NCBI GenBank assembly: GCA_045540275.1
Contig: JAZQGX010000126.1
Span: 1 to 16,172, forward strand
Reading direction: 5' to 3'
Source: RGIG8368 sp045540275
Lineage (GTDB): Bacteria > Verrucomicrobiota > Kiritimatiellia > RFP12 > UBA1067
DNA length: 16,172 nucleotides
In this document: one piece after another, positions 7,109 through 14,366 of the stretch
Numbering within the stretch: the first letter of the stretch is position 1
How the letters are laid out: each line of letters begins with the position of its first letter
The notes under the pieces: generated by a model
What the model was told of the DNA's origin: nothing
Databases searched by the model: none
What the model saw: only the letters and a program-made list of their open reading frames with translations
Position numbers and translations under genes: made by a program

Positions 7109-8329
7109 CTATACAATCAAGGTGGAGAAGTGATTAAGAAAATCGACAACATTCATCCGTTTGATTCCGCCATGGTCAAGTGGCGGATCGTTGTCAAGTG
7201 TGAGTAGAAATTTGGGATAGTTGTCCTTGACGGCCTTGAGCGGTGCCAATTCACGGTTGAGCGTCGCCTCGTCTCGCACCGTGTAGGCAATTTGGAAATA
7301 GTGCGGAATCCCTTGTTCAAGTGCGACAAAATCAATCTCGCCGTTGCCGAATATGCCTACGTAGATTTCGCGGAAGCGTCGGCGCAATTCGAGGAATACG
7401 ACATTTTCAAGGAGATGTCCGAAGTCTTCGCCTCTGGTCCCCAAAAGTGTGCGGCGAAGTCCAGTGTCGGAGACATAGTATTTTGCCGTTGTTTTGAGGT
7501 ATTGCCGCCCTTTGATATCATACCGGTCAACGCGTTCAAGAAGAAATGTCTGGCAAAGAGCCTCAATATAAGTATTAAGCGTGGCATGAGGGACGGAGAA
7601 GCCCTCGCTCTTGAACATTCCGGTGATTTTGTTCACCGAAAGCAGGTTGCCGATGTTGTCGAAAAGAAATTTGACGATTCTTTTAAGCGTTGCGGCGTCA
7701 CGGTAGCCGTTTCGCGCCATGACGTCCTTATAAAGGATTGTGTCAAGAATGCCGGAGAGGTAGTCGTATTGCGATCTGGATTCATTCTCAAGCTGCGCGG
7801 CGAAAGGAAATCCTCCGAATCGGAGAAAATCGTTGAAAATGTCATGTGGGCCTTTCCCCGGAAACAATGATGCATATTCCGTGAAGTGAAGAGGTTGCAA
7901 GCGTATTTCCACATACCGGCCGGTGAGGAAGGTCGCCAATTCTCCCGACAGAAATTTTGCGTTGGAGCCAGTAATATAGACATCAATATTTTTGCGGGAG
8001 TAGAGCCCGTCAACGAGTTTTTCAAAATCAAGGATGTTTTGGATTTCATCAAGGAAGATATATGTTTTGCCTTCAGGAGCTATCCGAGGCTTAAGATAAT
8101 TCCAGACGGAGCGCCAATCAGGAAAAGACGAAAAATCAGGATCTTCAAAATTGATCGCGATGATATTCTCTTCGGAGATTCCTTCGTTTACGAGTTTTTG
8201 GCGAAAAAGTTCAAAAAGTGTAGTTTTGCCGCACCGGCGTATGCCGGTAACGACTTTTATAACGTCCTTATCGCGCCAACTTGCGAGCCAGTCAATATAC
8301 CAGCTTCTTTTAATTTTGCTATCATACAT
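7109..8329 (-). CDS. AAA ATPase of the AAA_14/DUF4143 family
   Basis: The 406-residue protein begins with a P-loop ATPase domain: Walker A GIRRCGKTT (29-37), Walker B IFLDEIQ (91-97) and a sensor-like ITGSN (119-123). The C-terminal half matches the DUF4143 type, including GEIDFVA and a following YFQIAY that recall a PD-(D/E)XK nuclease fold, although activity is not established for the family. These single-gene ATPases are very common in anaerobes, often in many copies per genome, with unknown function; a defence or toxin-antitoxin-like role has been suggested. The start ATG has AAGGA eight bases upstream, and a promoter fits at 8365-8393. The gene is more AT-rich than its neighbours and reads against them, which suggests horizontal arrival. 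No partner gene is adjacent. Confidence 0.9.
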   Translation of the reverse strand: MYDSKIKRSWYIDWLASWRDKDVIKVVTGIRRCGKTTLFELFRQKLVNEGISEENIIAINFEDPDFSSFPDWRSVWNYLKPRIAPEGKTYIFLDEIQNILDFEKLVDGLYSRKNIDVYITGSNAKFLSGELATFLTGRYVEIRLQPLHFTEYASLFPGKGPHDIFNDFLRFGGFPFAAQLENESRSQYDYLSGILDTILYKDVMARNGYRDAATLKRIVKFLFDNIGNLLSVNKITGMFKSEGFSVPHATLNTYIEALCQTFLLERVDRYDIKGRQYLKTTAKYYVSDTGLRRTLLGTRGEDFGHLLENVVFLELRRRFREIYVGIFGNGEIDFVALEQGIPHYFQIAYTVRDEATLNRELAPLKAVKDNYPKFLLTLDNDPPLDHGGIKRMNVVDFLNHFSTLIV

Positions 8330-8364
8330 GGAAAGATTCCTTTTTGTTTAATGAATTTGTTGGT

Positions 8365-8393
8365 ATGATAGCAATTTTGGACAATTCCATCAA
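8365..8393 (-). promoter_or_regulatory. Promoter of the ATPase gene
   Basis: On the - strand TTGATG (8393-8388), a 17-bp spacer and TATCAT (8370-8365) precede the ATPase start; TGC just before the -10 makes it an extended -10. The transcript would start near 8358, giving a leader of about 30 bases with the AAGGA site. Confidence 0.55.
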
Positions 8394-8428
8394 TGGTGAA
8401 TTATCTTGCATTTACGGCCAACGCATTA

Positions 8429-8436
8429 CCCCCCCC
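8429..8436. repeat. C8 homopolymer tract
   Basis: Eight consecutive C residues lie in the 234-bp space between the divergent ATPase and YmdB-like genes, upstream of both promoter areas. Tracts of this length can vary by slippage; no effect on either promoter can be read directly. Confidence 0.7.
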
Positions 8437-8563
8437 GCTGACGCGGATGAGAACGGATTTTTAACGCGTATCCTGGTTTCAAGCTGCTCTATGCAGTCTG
8501 CCGCCATTGTGTTATACTTAATTGCCAGTGTTTGATAAATTTAGATAGGGGAGACAGGCCGGT

Positions 8564-9343
8564 ATGAAAATCCTTTTGGTCGGTGATATCGTAGGTGGAA
8601 TCGGCAGATCGACATTCGCCACCGTCGTTAAGCAGCTCAAAGAGGAGCATGAGGCTCATATCGTAATTGCCAATGCGGAAAATTCAGCAGGCGGCAGCGG
8701 CATTACCTTGTCCATCGCCGAGGAGCTTAGAGCCGCCGGCGCCGACGCAATAACGCTGGGCGATCACGCCTGGGGGCAGCGCGAGACCGAAACGACCATC
8801 GGCAGGATGGGCAATGTCGTGCGCCCGGCAAACTATGCCGACGACAACCCCGGCTCGGGATGGGTTCAAGTGCAGACCGCATTCGGTCCGATTATCGTTA
8901 TCAACTTGCACGGTCAGGTGTTCATGGCCTCGGTCGACAACCCATTCCGCAAAGTCGATGCGCTGCTCAAAACATTGCCCCGGAATATTCCGATATTCGT
9001 CGATTTCCATGCTGAGGCGACCTCTGAAAAAATCGCTATGGGCTATTACCTCGACGGAAGAGTCGCCGCAGTGGTCGGCACCCATACCCACGTTCAGACC
9101 AGCGATGCAAAAATCCTCCCCGGCGGAACCGCCTACATCACCGATCTGGGAATGACCGGAGCCGATTACTCCGTGTTGGGCCGTGCGGTCGAGCCGGTAC
9201 TTAAAAAATTCAAAACCGGGCTCCCCACGAAATTCGATGTCGCCAAAGGACCAGGCAAACTGGAAGGGGCCATAATCGATCTCGATCGTGAAACCGGCAA
9301 GGCCAGGTCAATTCGCGCTTTTAGGAGAGTTTTGGAGTTTTAG
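8564..9343 (+). CDS. ymdB: YmdB-family (TIGR00282) metallophosphoesterase
   Basis: The 259-residue protein matches the YmdB family of cytoplasmic di-metal phosphodiesterases; the Bacillus subtilis member hydrolyses cyclic nucleotides and affects biofilm and motility decisions. Metal-site residues are clear: Asp8 (VGDIVG), Glu39-Asn40 (NAENSAGG), His149 (DFHAE), His174 and His176 (GTHTHVQT). The usual Asn of the GNH motif at position 67 is Asp here (LGDHAW), which still can bind metal. The length is normal for the family. A GGGGAG stretch lies about 11 bases before the ATG, somewhat far. A lone -10-like TATACT sits at 8513-8518. The last 23 bases overlap the end of truA on the other strand. 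The physiological substrate in this organism is unknown. Confidence 0.92.
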   Translation: MKILLVGDIVGGIGRSTFATVVKQLKEEHEAHIVIANAENSAGGSGITLSIAEELRAAGADAITLGDHAWGQRETETTIGRMGNVVRPANYADDNPGSGWVQVQTAFGPIIVINLHGQVFMASVDNPFRKVDALLKTLPRNIPIFVDFHAEATSEKIAMGYYLDGRVAAVVGTHTHVQTSDAKILPGGTAYITDLGMTGADYSVLGRAVEPVLKKFKTGLPTKFDVAKGPGKLEGAIIDLDRETGKARSIRAFRRVLEF

Positions 9344-10091
9344 GCCGATACCAGACGCGCCAGAGAAACAGTCCCGATGCCGGGGCGGAGGGTACGCGCG
9401 CGGAACGCGGCTCGGCGTAATCAAGCAACTCTTTTACCGCTTCGGCGTTCTCGCGCCCGGATCCGACGCGAATCAGAAATCCGACCATGCTCCTGACCTG
9501 TTTGTAAAGAAAGCCGTCGCCCTTCACCGAGCAGACGATTTCGTCGCCGCACTTGGTGACGGTAAAGTCGGAAATATACCGGACGGTGGTTGCGATTTCG
9601 CGATGCGGATTGGCGGAAAAAGCGACAAAATCATGGTTACCGATGAAATATTTTGCGCCTTCTTTCATCTTTTCCACATCCAATTTGCGGTAAACGTGCG
9701 CACAGTACAGACGGCGGTGCGGAAGCAGAATTGACGCGTTTGAGATGAAGTACCGATACTCTTTGCCGCGTGCGCTGCGCCGAGCGTCGAAAGTGGCGGA
9801 TACGGTTGAGAGCGATACGATGCGGATGTCGGTCGGGAGACGAGAATTCAGACCGTGGAGCAGCGATTCGTCGGAGATGCGCGTTGTGATGTCGGCATGG
9901 GCGACCTGACCGCGGGCATGGACTCCGGCATCGGTGCGGCCGCTGCCGTTTACTCTTGCCGGATGACTGATGATGGAGGCGAGGGTTTTTTCTATCGTGC
10001 CCTGAATGCTGGTGCAGTCTGGTTGTATCTGCCACCCGGCGTATGCGCCTCCGTCATAGGCAATGGTCATCTTTATTCTTCGCTGTTTCAT
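9321..10091 (-). CDS. truA: tRNA pseudouridine(38-40) synthase TruA
   Basis: TruA converts uridines 38-40 of the anticodon arm of many tRNAs to pseudouridine. The 256-residue product shows the N-terminal AYDGGAYAGWQ motif, then NGSGRTDAGVHARGQVAH with the catalytic Asp54, and conserved GKEYRYFI, FIGNHDFVAFS, GDGFLYKQVRSMVG and a C-terminal GLFLWRVWY, so both halves are complete. I start it at the ATG whose complement is 10089-10091, because longer versions add residues with no family match; there is no strong Shine-Dalgarno sequence, and a second Met lies seven codons in. The gene converges on the YmdB-like gene and overlaps it by 23 bases at the 3' ends. Its promoter probably lies at 10204-10232, leaving a leader of about 105 bases. 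Confidence 0.95.
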   Translation of the reverse strand: MKQRRIKMTIAYDGGAYAGWQIQPDCTSIQGTIEKTLASIISHPARVNGSGRTDAGVHARGQVAHADITTRISDESLLHGLNSRLPTDIRIVSLSTVSATFDARRSARGKEYRYFISNASILLPHRRLYCAHVYRKLDVEKMKEGAKYFIGNHDFVAFSANPHREIATTVRYISDFTVTKCGDEIVCSVKGDGFLYKQVRSMVGFLIRVGSGRENAEAVKELLDYAEPRSARVPSAPASGLFLWRVWYRPKTPKLS

Positions 10092-10203
10092 GGTTGGGTA
10101 TTGTATCAAAAATTCCGGCGCGAAGGAGCAACAATTTTGCAAGTCCGGCAAGTCGAATGCGGGGAATGGCCGATTACGACACAAAGGCTTTTTTCTATGT
10201 TAA

Positions 10204-10232
10204 AAAATATCTTCATATGGTATAATTGACAA
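10204..10232 (-). promoter_or_regulatory. Probable truA promoter, - strand
   Basis: On the - strand TTGTCA (10232-10227), a 17-bp spacer and TATTTT (10209-10204) resemble a sigma-70 promoter directed at truA. The glgA -10 element lies inside this spacer on the other strand, so the two promoters physically overlap. Confidence 0.4.
10218..10226 (+). promoter_or_regulatory. Extended -10 promoter of glgA
   Basis: A perfect TATAAT (10221-10226) is preceded by TGG, giving an extended -10 element; no good -35 is present. Transcription would start near 10233, about 36 bases before the glgA ATG, leaving the AAAGGAG ribosome binding site in the leader. Confidence 0.6.
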
Positions 10233-10268
10233 GATTCTTGAAAAAGTTGGCAGTAAAGGAGCATAACT

Positions 10269-11861
10269 ATGCCGGCAAGTAAAAAAGTGTACGCGGCGGA
10301 TATCAATGTAGCGGAACGTCCTCTCGGGGGTCGGACCAAACCTCGCGTCTTGATCGTGACGCCCGAAATCACCTATTTACCCTCGGGTATGGGAAATATG
10401 GCCGATCGTCTTCACGCGAAGGCGGGAGGACTTGCCGATGTTTCGGCTTCGCTCGTTGCGGCTCTCTTTGGATTGAAAGCCGATGTTCATGTGGCTTTGC
10501 CGCACTATCGCCGGATGTTTCACATCGAATCGGCCCAATTGGTCAGCGAAGAGCTCCAGATGTATCGTAGCCATCTACCCGATTCCCGCATACATCTGGC
10601 CGAAGACCGTTGCTTTTACTACCGCGATTCGGTTTATTCCGGCGAGTCGGAAAACCCCAAGCTGGCGCTTGCCTTTCAGCGCGAGGTGATTAACAATATC
10701 ATCCCATCGGTCCAGCCCGATCTTATCCACTGCAACGACTGGATGACCGGCCTGATCCCTGCGGCCGCTCGCAGGCTGGGAATCCCATGCCTCTTTACCG
10801 TGCACAATATCCATACCCACGATTTGACGCTTTCGCGCATTGAGGATTCCGGAATCGATGCCGCCGAATTCTGGAACAACCTCTTCTTCAAGCGGATGCC
10901 TTACAACTACGAGGAATCCCGCTCGTCCAATCTGGTCGACTCGCAGGCTTCAGGCATCTTCGCATCCCACTTCATCAATACCGTCTCTCCCACCTTTCTG
11001 CGCGAGGTGGTCGACGGCTGGTTTGATTTCGTGCCGGATTCGCTGCGACAGGAAATCCGCAACAAATACTATGCCGGATGCGCGGCCGGTATTCTCAACG
11101 CCCCTGACCCCGAAGATAATCCGCGGGTCAATCCATCGATCAGCATAAAATACGGACCGGAGGATTTCTACGAGGGTAAGCGCGCCAACAAGCTGGTTTT
11201 CCAGCACAAAGTCGGTCTTGAAGAAAATCCTGACGCACCGATTTTCTTCTGGCCGTCCCGGCTCGATCCGGTTCAAAAGGGGCCCCAGCTGCTCGCCGAC
11301 ATCCTCTACCGGTTCCTCGACAAATACTGGAAGGAGAAGGTGCAGGTCGCCATTGTCGCCAATGGCGCCTACCAGCAGCCGTTCCGCGACATTTTGCGTT
11401 TCCACGATCTTTATGGACGGGTCGCGGTCTGCGACTTCAACCAGAACCTTTCGCAGGAAGGCTATGCGGCGTCCGATTTTACGCTGATGCCGTCGCTGTT
11501 CGAACCGTGCGGTCTGCCGCAGATGGTCGGACAGCTCTTCGGTTCGCTGCCGATCGTGCACAATACCGGCGGGCTGCATGACACGGTCGAGCCCCTGAAC
11601 TGCAATTCGGACAAGGGTTCGGGATTCGTTTTCGACATCTACGACAGTGCCGGTTTGTTCTGGGCGATGGACGAGGCCATGAACTTTTGGCGCCAGCCGC
11701 TCGAGGTGAAGTGCAGGAATATCGAGCGCATCATGCGCGAATCGGCGGCGCGTTTCAACCATCACACCTGCGCCAAGTCGTACATTGATATTTACGAAAA
11801 AATGCTCAACCGACCGTTGGTGCGTTCGTTCGGCAAACGCGATGTCGCGAAAGGAGAGTAG
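10269..11861 (+). CDS. glgA: Glycogen (starch) synthase, GT5 family
   Basis: GlgA extends alpha-1,4-glucan chains from ADP-glucose (some family members use UDP-glucose) in the cytoplasm. The 530-residue protein has the GT5 N-terminal sugar-nucleotide motif KAGGLADV (51-58), here after a longer than usual N-terminal extension of about 25 residues. It also has HCNDWMTGLIP, FTVHNIHTHD, and the C-terminal GT-B motifs SRLDPVQKG (330-338) and MPSLFEPCGLPQM (407-419) with the catalytic Glu412, then NTGGLHDTV. All key parts are present. AAAGGAG lies seven bases before the ATG, and an extended -10 promoter sits upstream. Only two bases separate its stop from the MCE gene, so the two are co-transcribed and the ribosome binding site of the MCE gene lies inside glgA. 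No other glycogen genes are in the window. Confidence 0.93.
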   Translation: MPASKKVYAADINVAERPLGGRTKPRVLIVTPEITYLPSGMGNMADRLHAKAGGLADVSASLVAALFGLKADVHVALPHYRRMFHIESAQLVSEELQMYRSHLPDSRIHLAEDRCFYYRDSVYSGESENPKLALAFQREVINNIIPSVQPDLIHCNDWMTGLIPAAARRLGIPCLFTVHNIHTHDLTLSRIEDSGIDAAEFWNNLFFKRMPYNYEESRSSNLVDSQASGIFASHFINTVSPTFLREVVDGWFDFVPDSLRQEIRNKYYAGCAAGILNAPDPEDNPRVNPSISIKYGPEDFYEGKRANKLVFQHKVGLEENPDAPIFFWPSRLDPVQKGPQLLADILYRFLDKYWKEKVQVAIVANGAYQQPFRDILRFHDLYGRVAVCDFNQNLSQEGYAASDFTLMPSLFEPCGLPQMVGQLFGSLPIVHNTGGLHDTVEPLNCNSDKGSGFVFDIYDSAGLFWAMDEAMNFWRQPLEVKCRNIERIMRESAARFNHHTCAKSYIDIYEKMLNRPLVRSFGKRDVAKGE

Positions 11862-11863
11862 CA

Positions 11864-12970
11864 ATGGCAAAGAATGCGGCACGTTACTCTGAGATACTTG
11901 TCGGATTATTCGTTACTGTAGTTCTGGCGCTTCTGGCGTACTTTACTATCGCCGTATCAGGCATCGACCTGCTGAACGGATCGGGCAAGGTTTCACGGAC
12001 TGTTGTGTTTGATAACATCGCCGGGCTCAAACTCCGCGACAGCATAGTAATGCGCGGTCTTGCCGTCGGCACCGTCGAAAAACTCCGGGTCAAAGGCAGC
12101 GGAGTCGAGGTGGTCATGGGCATCCCCGGCGATATAAAACTGCATGAAGGGTGCCGCGTTGAAATTCAGGCGACCTCTCTGCTGGGAGGAAGCGTGCTGT
12201 CCATTACCGACGGTGACGGGGCAGAACTGCCGAACGACGCCGTGATCAGCGGTATTTCTCCAAACAATTGGATGCGCGATCTTTCAGAGACGATAGCGGG
12301 ATTGAAGCAGTCCTTGAGCGGTAATGAACTTCGAAGCGCCGTGACCAATATCTCCAACGCCGCAGCATCGCTGAGCGAGGTCGCCCGCCGTATAGAGAAC
12401 GGCGAGGGTATGCTCGGCAAGTTGCTTTCGCCGGATGACACGATGTATTCCAACTTCCTGGTGACTGCGGAAAACCTCCGTTCCATAACCGATAAAATCA
12501 ATATTGGAACCAACTCCATCGGCCGGATTTTAAACGATGCGGGCAATGTCTACGACGGGCTTGGACGCACGGTCGCCAATCTCGATCGGATTACCTCGCG
12601 GCTTGAACGGGGCGAAGGAACCGTCGGCAGACTGCTTTCATCCGATGATGCGTTGTACAAAGACCTTTCCGCCGCGATTGCGAGTTTGCGCGAAGTCGGC
12701 GCCAGACTTGAACAGGGGCAGGGGACGCTCGGCAAACTGCTTTCCGGCGACGAGCGCATGTACAATGATTTGGCTCAAGCCACTGAAAATTTGAAAATTG
12801 TCACCGAGCGACTGTCCAAAGGAGAGGGGACTTTGGGCAAACTGTCGGCGGACGACGAACTTTATACCGATATAAAGGGGCTGGTGCAGGATGTCCGTCA
12901 GACGGTGGACAATTACCGCGACACCACGCCGATTACGGCTTTTGCGTCGCTGTTGATGGGAGGACTCTAA
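11864..12970 (+). CDS. MCE/MlaD-family lipid-transport protein with 35-residue repeats
   Basis: MCE proteins are periplasmic, inner-membrane-anchored rings that shuttle lipids between membranes, normally with an MlaE-type permease and MlaF-type ATPase. This 368-residue protein has one N-terminal membrane helix (about residues 11-32) and an MCE domain (about 42-132) with the family-like IAGLKLRDSIVMRGLAVGTV and LLGGSVLSI. A long helical tail follows, built of five tandem repeats of 35 residues (177-350) that centre on GEGTLGKLLS and a downstream Asp-Asp and Tyr. Similar GxGTLGKLL repeats occur in other MCE proteins. No permease or ATPase gene is adjacent, so its partners must be encoded elsewhere. 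AAAGGAG is placed well for the ATG, two bases after the glgA stop; the amidase gene follows after 33 bases. Confidence 0.88.
   Translation: MAKNAARYSEILVGLFVTVVLALLAYFTIAVSGIDLLNGSGKVSRTVVFDNIAGLKLRDSIVMRGLAVGTVEKLRVKGSGVEVVMGIPGDIKLHEGCRVEIQATSLLGGSVLSITDGDGAELPNDAVISGISPNNWMRDLSETIAGLKQSLSGNELRSAVTNISNAAASLSEVARRIENGEGMLGKLLSPDDTMYSNFLVTAENLRSITDKINIGTNSIGRILNDAGNVYDGLGRTVANLDRITSRLERGEGTVGRLLSSDDALYKDLSAAIASLREVGARLEQGQGTLGKLLSGDERMYNDLAQATENLKIVTERLSKGEGTLGKLSADDELYTDIKGLVQDVRQTVDNYRDTTPITAFASLLMGGL
12392..12913 (+). repeat. Five tandem 35-codon repeats within the MCE gene
   Basis: Protein units start at residues 177, 212, 247, 282 and 317. Units 1, 3, 4 and 5 share the core G-E/Q-G-x-x-G-K/R-L-(L)-S and then D-D/E-x-x-Y; unit 2 is decayed, and unit 5 lacks one Leu. 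The period of 35 equals five heptads, which suits a helical stack or coiled coil. The DNA copies have diverged, so the repeat is old and kept at the protein level. Confidence 0.85.
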
Positions 12971-13003
12971 AATTCCCTTCTGATTGCAATCTGAAAGAAA
13001 CCC

Positions 13004-14326
13004 GTGAGAATTTTATCGATAACCGCATTTTCCTTTTTTTGTGCAATATGTTCTTCCGCTGCGCCCGCAGGGAGAATTTCTCTCTACCAGATTGCTGATG
13101 CCATCAAGTGCAATCTCGGGGAAAACGAGTGTGTTTTAAGCAATGAGACGACCTCTTTGCGTTTCATTCCCGGAAGGCGCAGAATGAATGCCAACGGAGT
13201 GGAAATCTGGCTCAACGCCAAGGCTGAAGGTGCAGGGCCGAGAGATTGCCACATTTCCAAAGTCGATTGGGAGCTGATCAGGCACGGTGTTTTGACGCCG
13301 GCCGATTCGACCAATTCAACTTTGCGCGTGACGGTCGACGCCGGACACGGAGGCGAGGATAGCGGAGCGTTATCCGAAGACCACCTTTGCGAAGAGAAGA
13401 ATCTGACATTGTCAATGGCGCTTATGCTCGGCAAAGTGTTGCGCGAGCGTGGCTTCGAGGTGAATTTCACCCGTACAAACGATGTGTATCTTTCAAAATC
13501 CGAGAGGGTGAAAATCGCAAAGGCGTTCAAAAGCGATCTCTTCGTAAGCGTGCACTGTAACAAGGCCTCCAATATCGAGGCGGTGGGGGCTGAAAGCTAT
13601 GTACTTCCCGCGCGCGGATTTCCCGGAACCGCGGAGGGCAGCAGTTCACACGCCTGGCAGCCGGGCAACCGAAGCGATGTTGAGAATATGATGGCCGCCT
13701 ATGAGATCCAGAAGGCTATCATCACCAACGGCACTTTCCGTGCCGATCGCGGAATTCGGAGACAGGCCTTTCACGTCCTGCGCGCCGCGCAATGCCCGGC
13801 AGTGCTGGTTGAAGTCGGTTTCATGTCGCACGCCCGCGAACTTCGCAAGCTGAACAATCCTCAATGGCAGGAGCAGCAGATGGTTTCTCTGGCAGACGGA
13901 GTCTGCTCTTATGCAAGGCGTCTTTGCGCATATCGGCGCATCAACGCCGAATACCTCGCCAAACTTGAGGCTGCGGAGAAGGAGAAACGCCTGGCGGCGA
14001 AGAGAGCGCGAGAGAAGGCGATTGAGGATGAACGGCGCCGGCTCCAGGAGAAGCAGCAGCGCCAGGTCGCGGTCGCCGAACTTGAGCGGCTTGAACGCGA
14101 GGAGCGGCAGTTGCAACAGGCGGCGGAAAAAACCAGAAGCCGTGCTTCACAGCTGGAGCGGATGTTGGCGGAAAAGACCGATACCTCCCGACGCATTGCA
14201 AAGCAATTGGCGGATGCAGAGAAAAAGGAAGATGCTGAAACTTCGAATGATTTATCCGAAGAGGCTGCGTTTCTGCTTGATTTCTACGATATCAGGCCGC
14301 AACGCGCGATGCCCGCACTTCGGTGA
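13004..14326 (+). CDS. N-acetylmuramoyl-L-alanine amidase (Amidase_3) with coiled-coil tail
   Basis: The enzyme cleaves the amide between MurNAc and the stem peptide of peptidoglycan in the periplasm. The 440-residue product has a signal peptide (hydrophobic residues 3-15, AAPA region near 22). An N-terminal beta-rich domain (about 25-100) resembles a copper amine oxidase-like or AMIN-like domain. The catalytic domain is at about 107-310. Zinc ligands are His115 (DAGHGG), Glu131 (EEKN) and His184 (VSVHCN); Glu270 (LVEVGF) is the catalytic glutamate, so it should be active. From about 314 to 425 a highly charged Arg/Glu/Lys/Ala region predicts a long coiled coil, unusual after the catalytic domain. 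The start is GTG, with only a weak GAAAG upstream. It follows the MCE gene by 33 bases and precedes uxaB by 40. Confidence 0.92.
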   Translation: MRILSITAFSFFCAICSSAAPAGRISLYQIADAIKCNLGENECVLSNETTSLRFIPGRRRMNANGVEIWLNAKAEGAGPRDCHISKVDWELIRHGVLTPADSTNSTLRVTVDAGHGGEDSGALSEDHLCEEKNLTLSMALMLGKVLRERGFEVNFTRTNDVYLSKSERVKIAKAFKSDLFVSVHCNKASNIEAVGAESYVLPARGFPGTAEGSSSHAWQPGNRSDVENMMAAYEIQKAIITNGTFRADRGIRRQAFHVLRAAQCPAVLVEVGFMSHARELRKLNNPQWQEQQMVSLADGVCSYARRLCAYRRINAEYLAKLEAAEKEKRLAAKRAREKAIEDERRRLQEKQQRQVAVAELERLEREERQLQQAAEKTRSRASQLERMLAEKTDTSRRIAKQLADAEKKEDAETSNDLSEEAAFLLDFYDIRPQRAMPALR

Positions 14327-14366
14327 GACGGTATAACGCAAGACGAATCGGGGCTTGGAGGTGACG

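Noticed and set aside
8513..8518. TATACT as a promoter for the YmdB-like gene
   Set aside because: It is a good -10, but no -35 at 16-18 bp and no extended -10 TG was found, so it is left as a mention only.
8344..8535. 63-codon + strand ORF between the divergent ATPase and YmdB-like genes
   Set aside because: It has no ribosome binding site, contains the ATPase promoter and the C8 tract, and has no recognisable protein features.
9288..9734. + strand ORF overlapping the end of truA
   Set aside because: It is antisense to intact TruA motifs and has no family features.
12982..12991. GATTGCAATC palindrome before the amidase gene
   Set aside because: A 10-bp perfect palindrome is expected several times by chance in a window of this size, and it has no T-run or second copy nearby.
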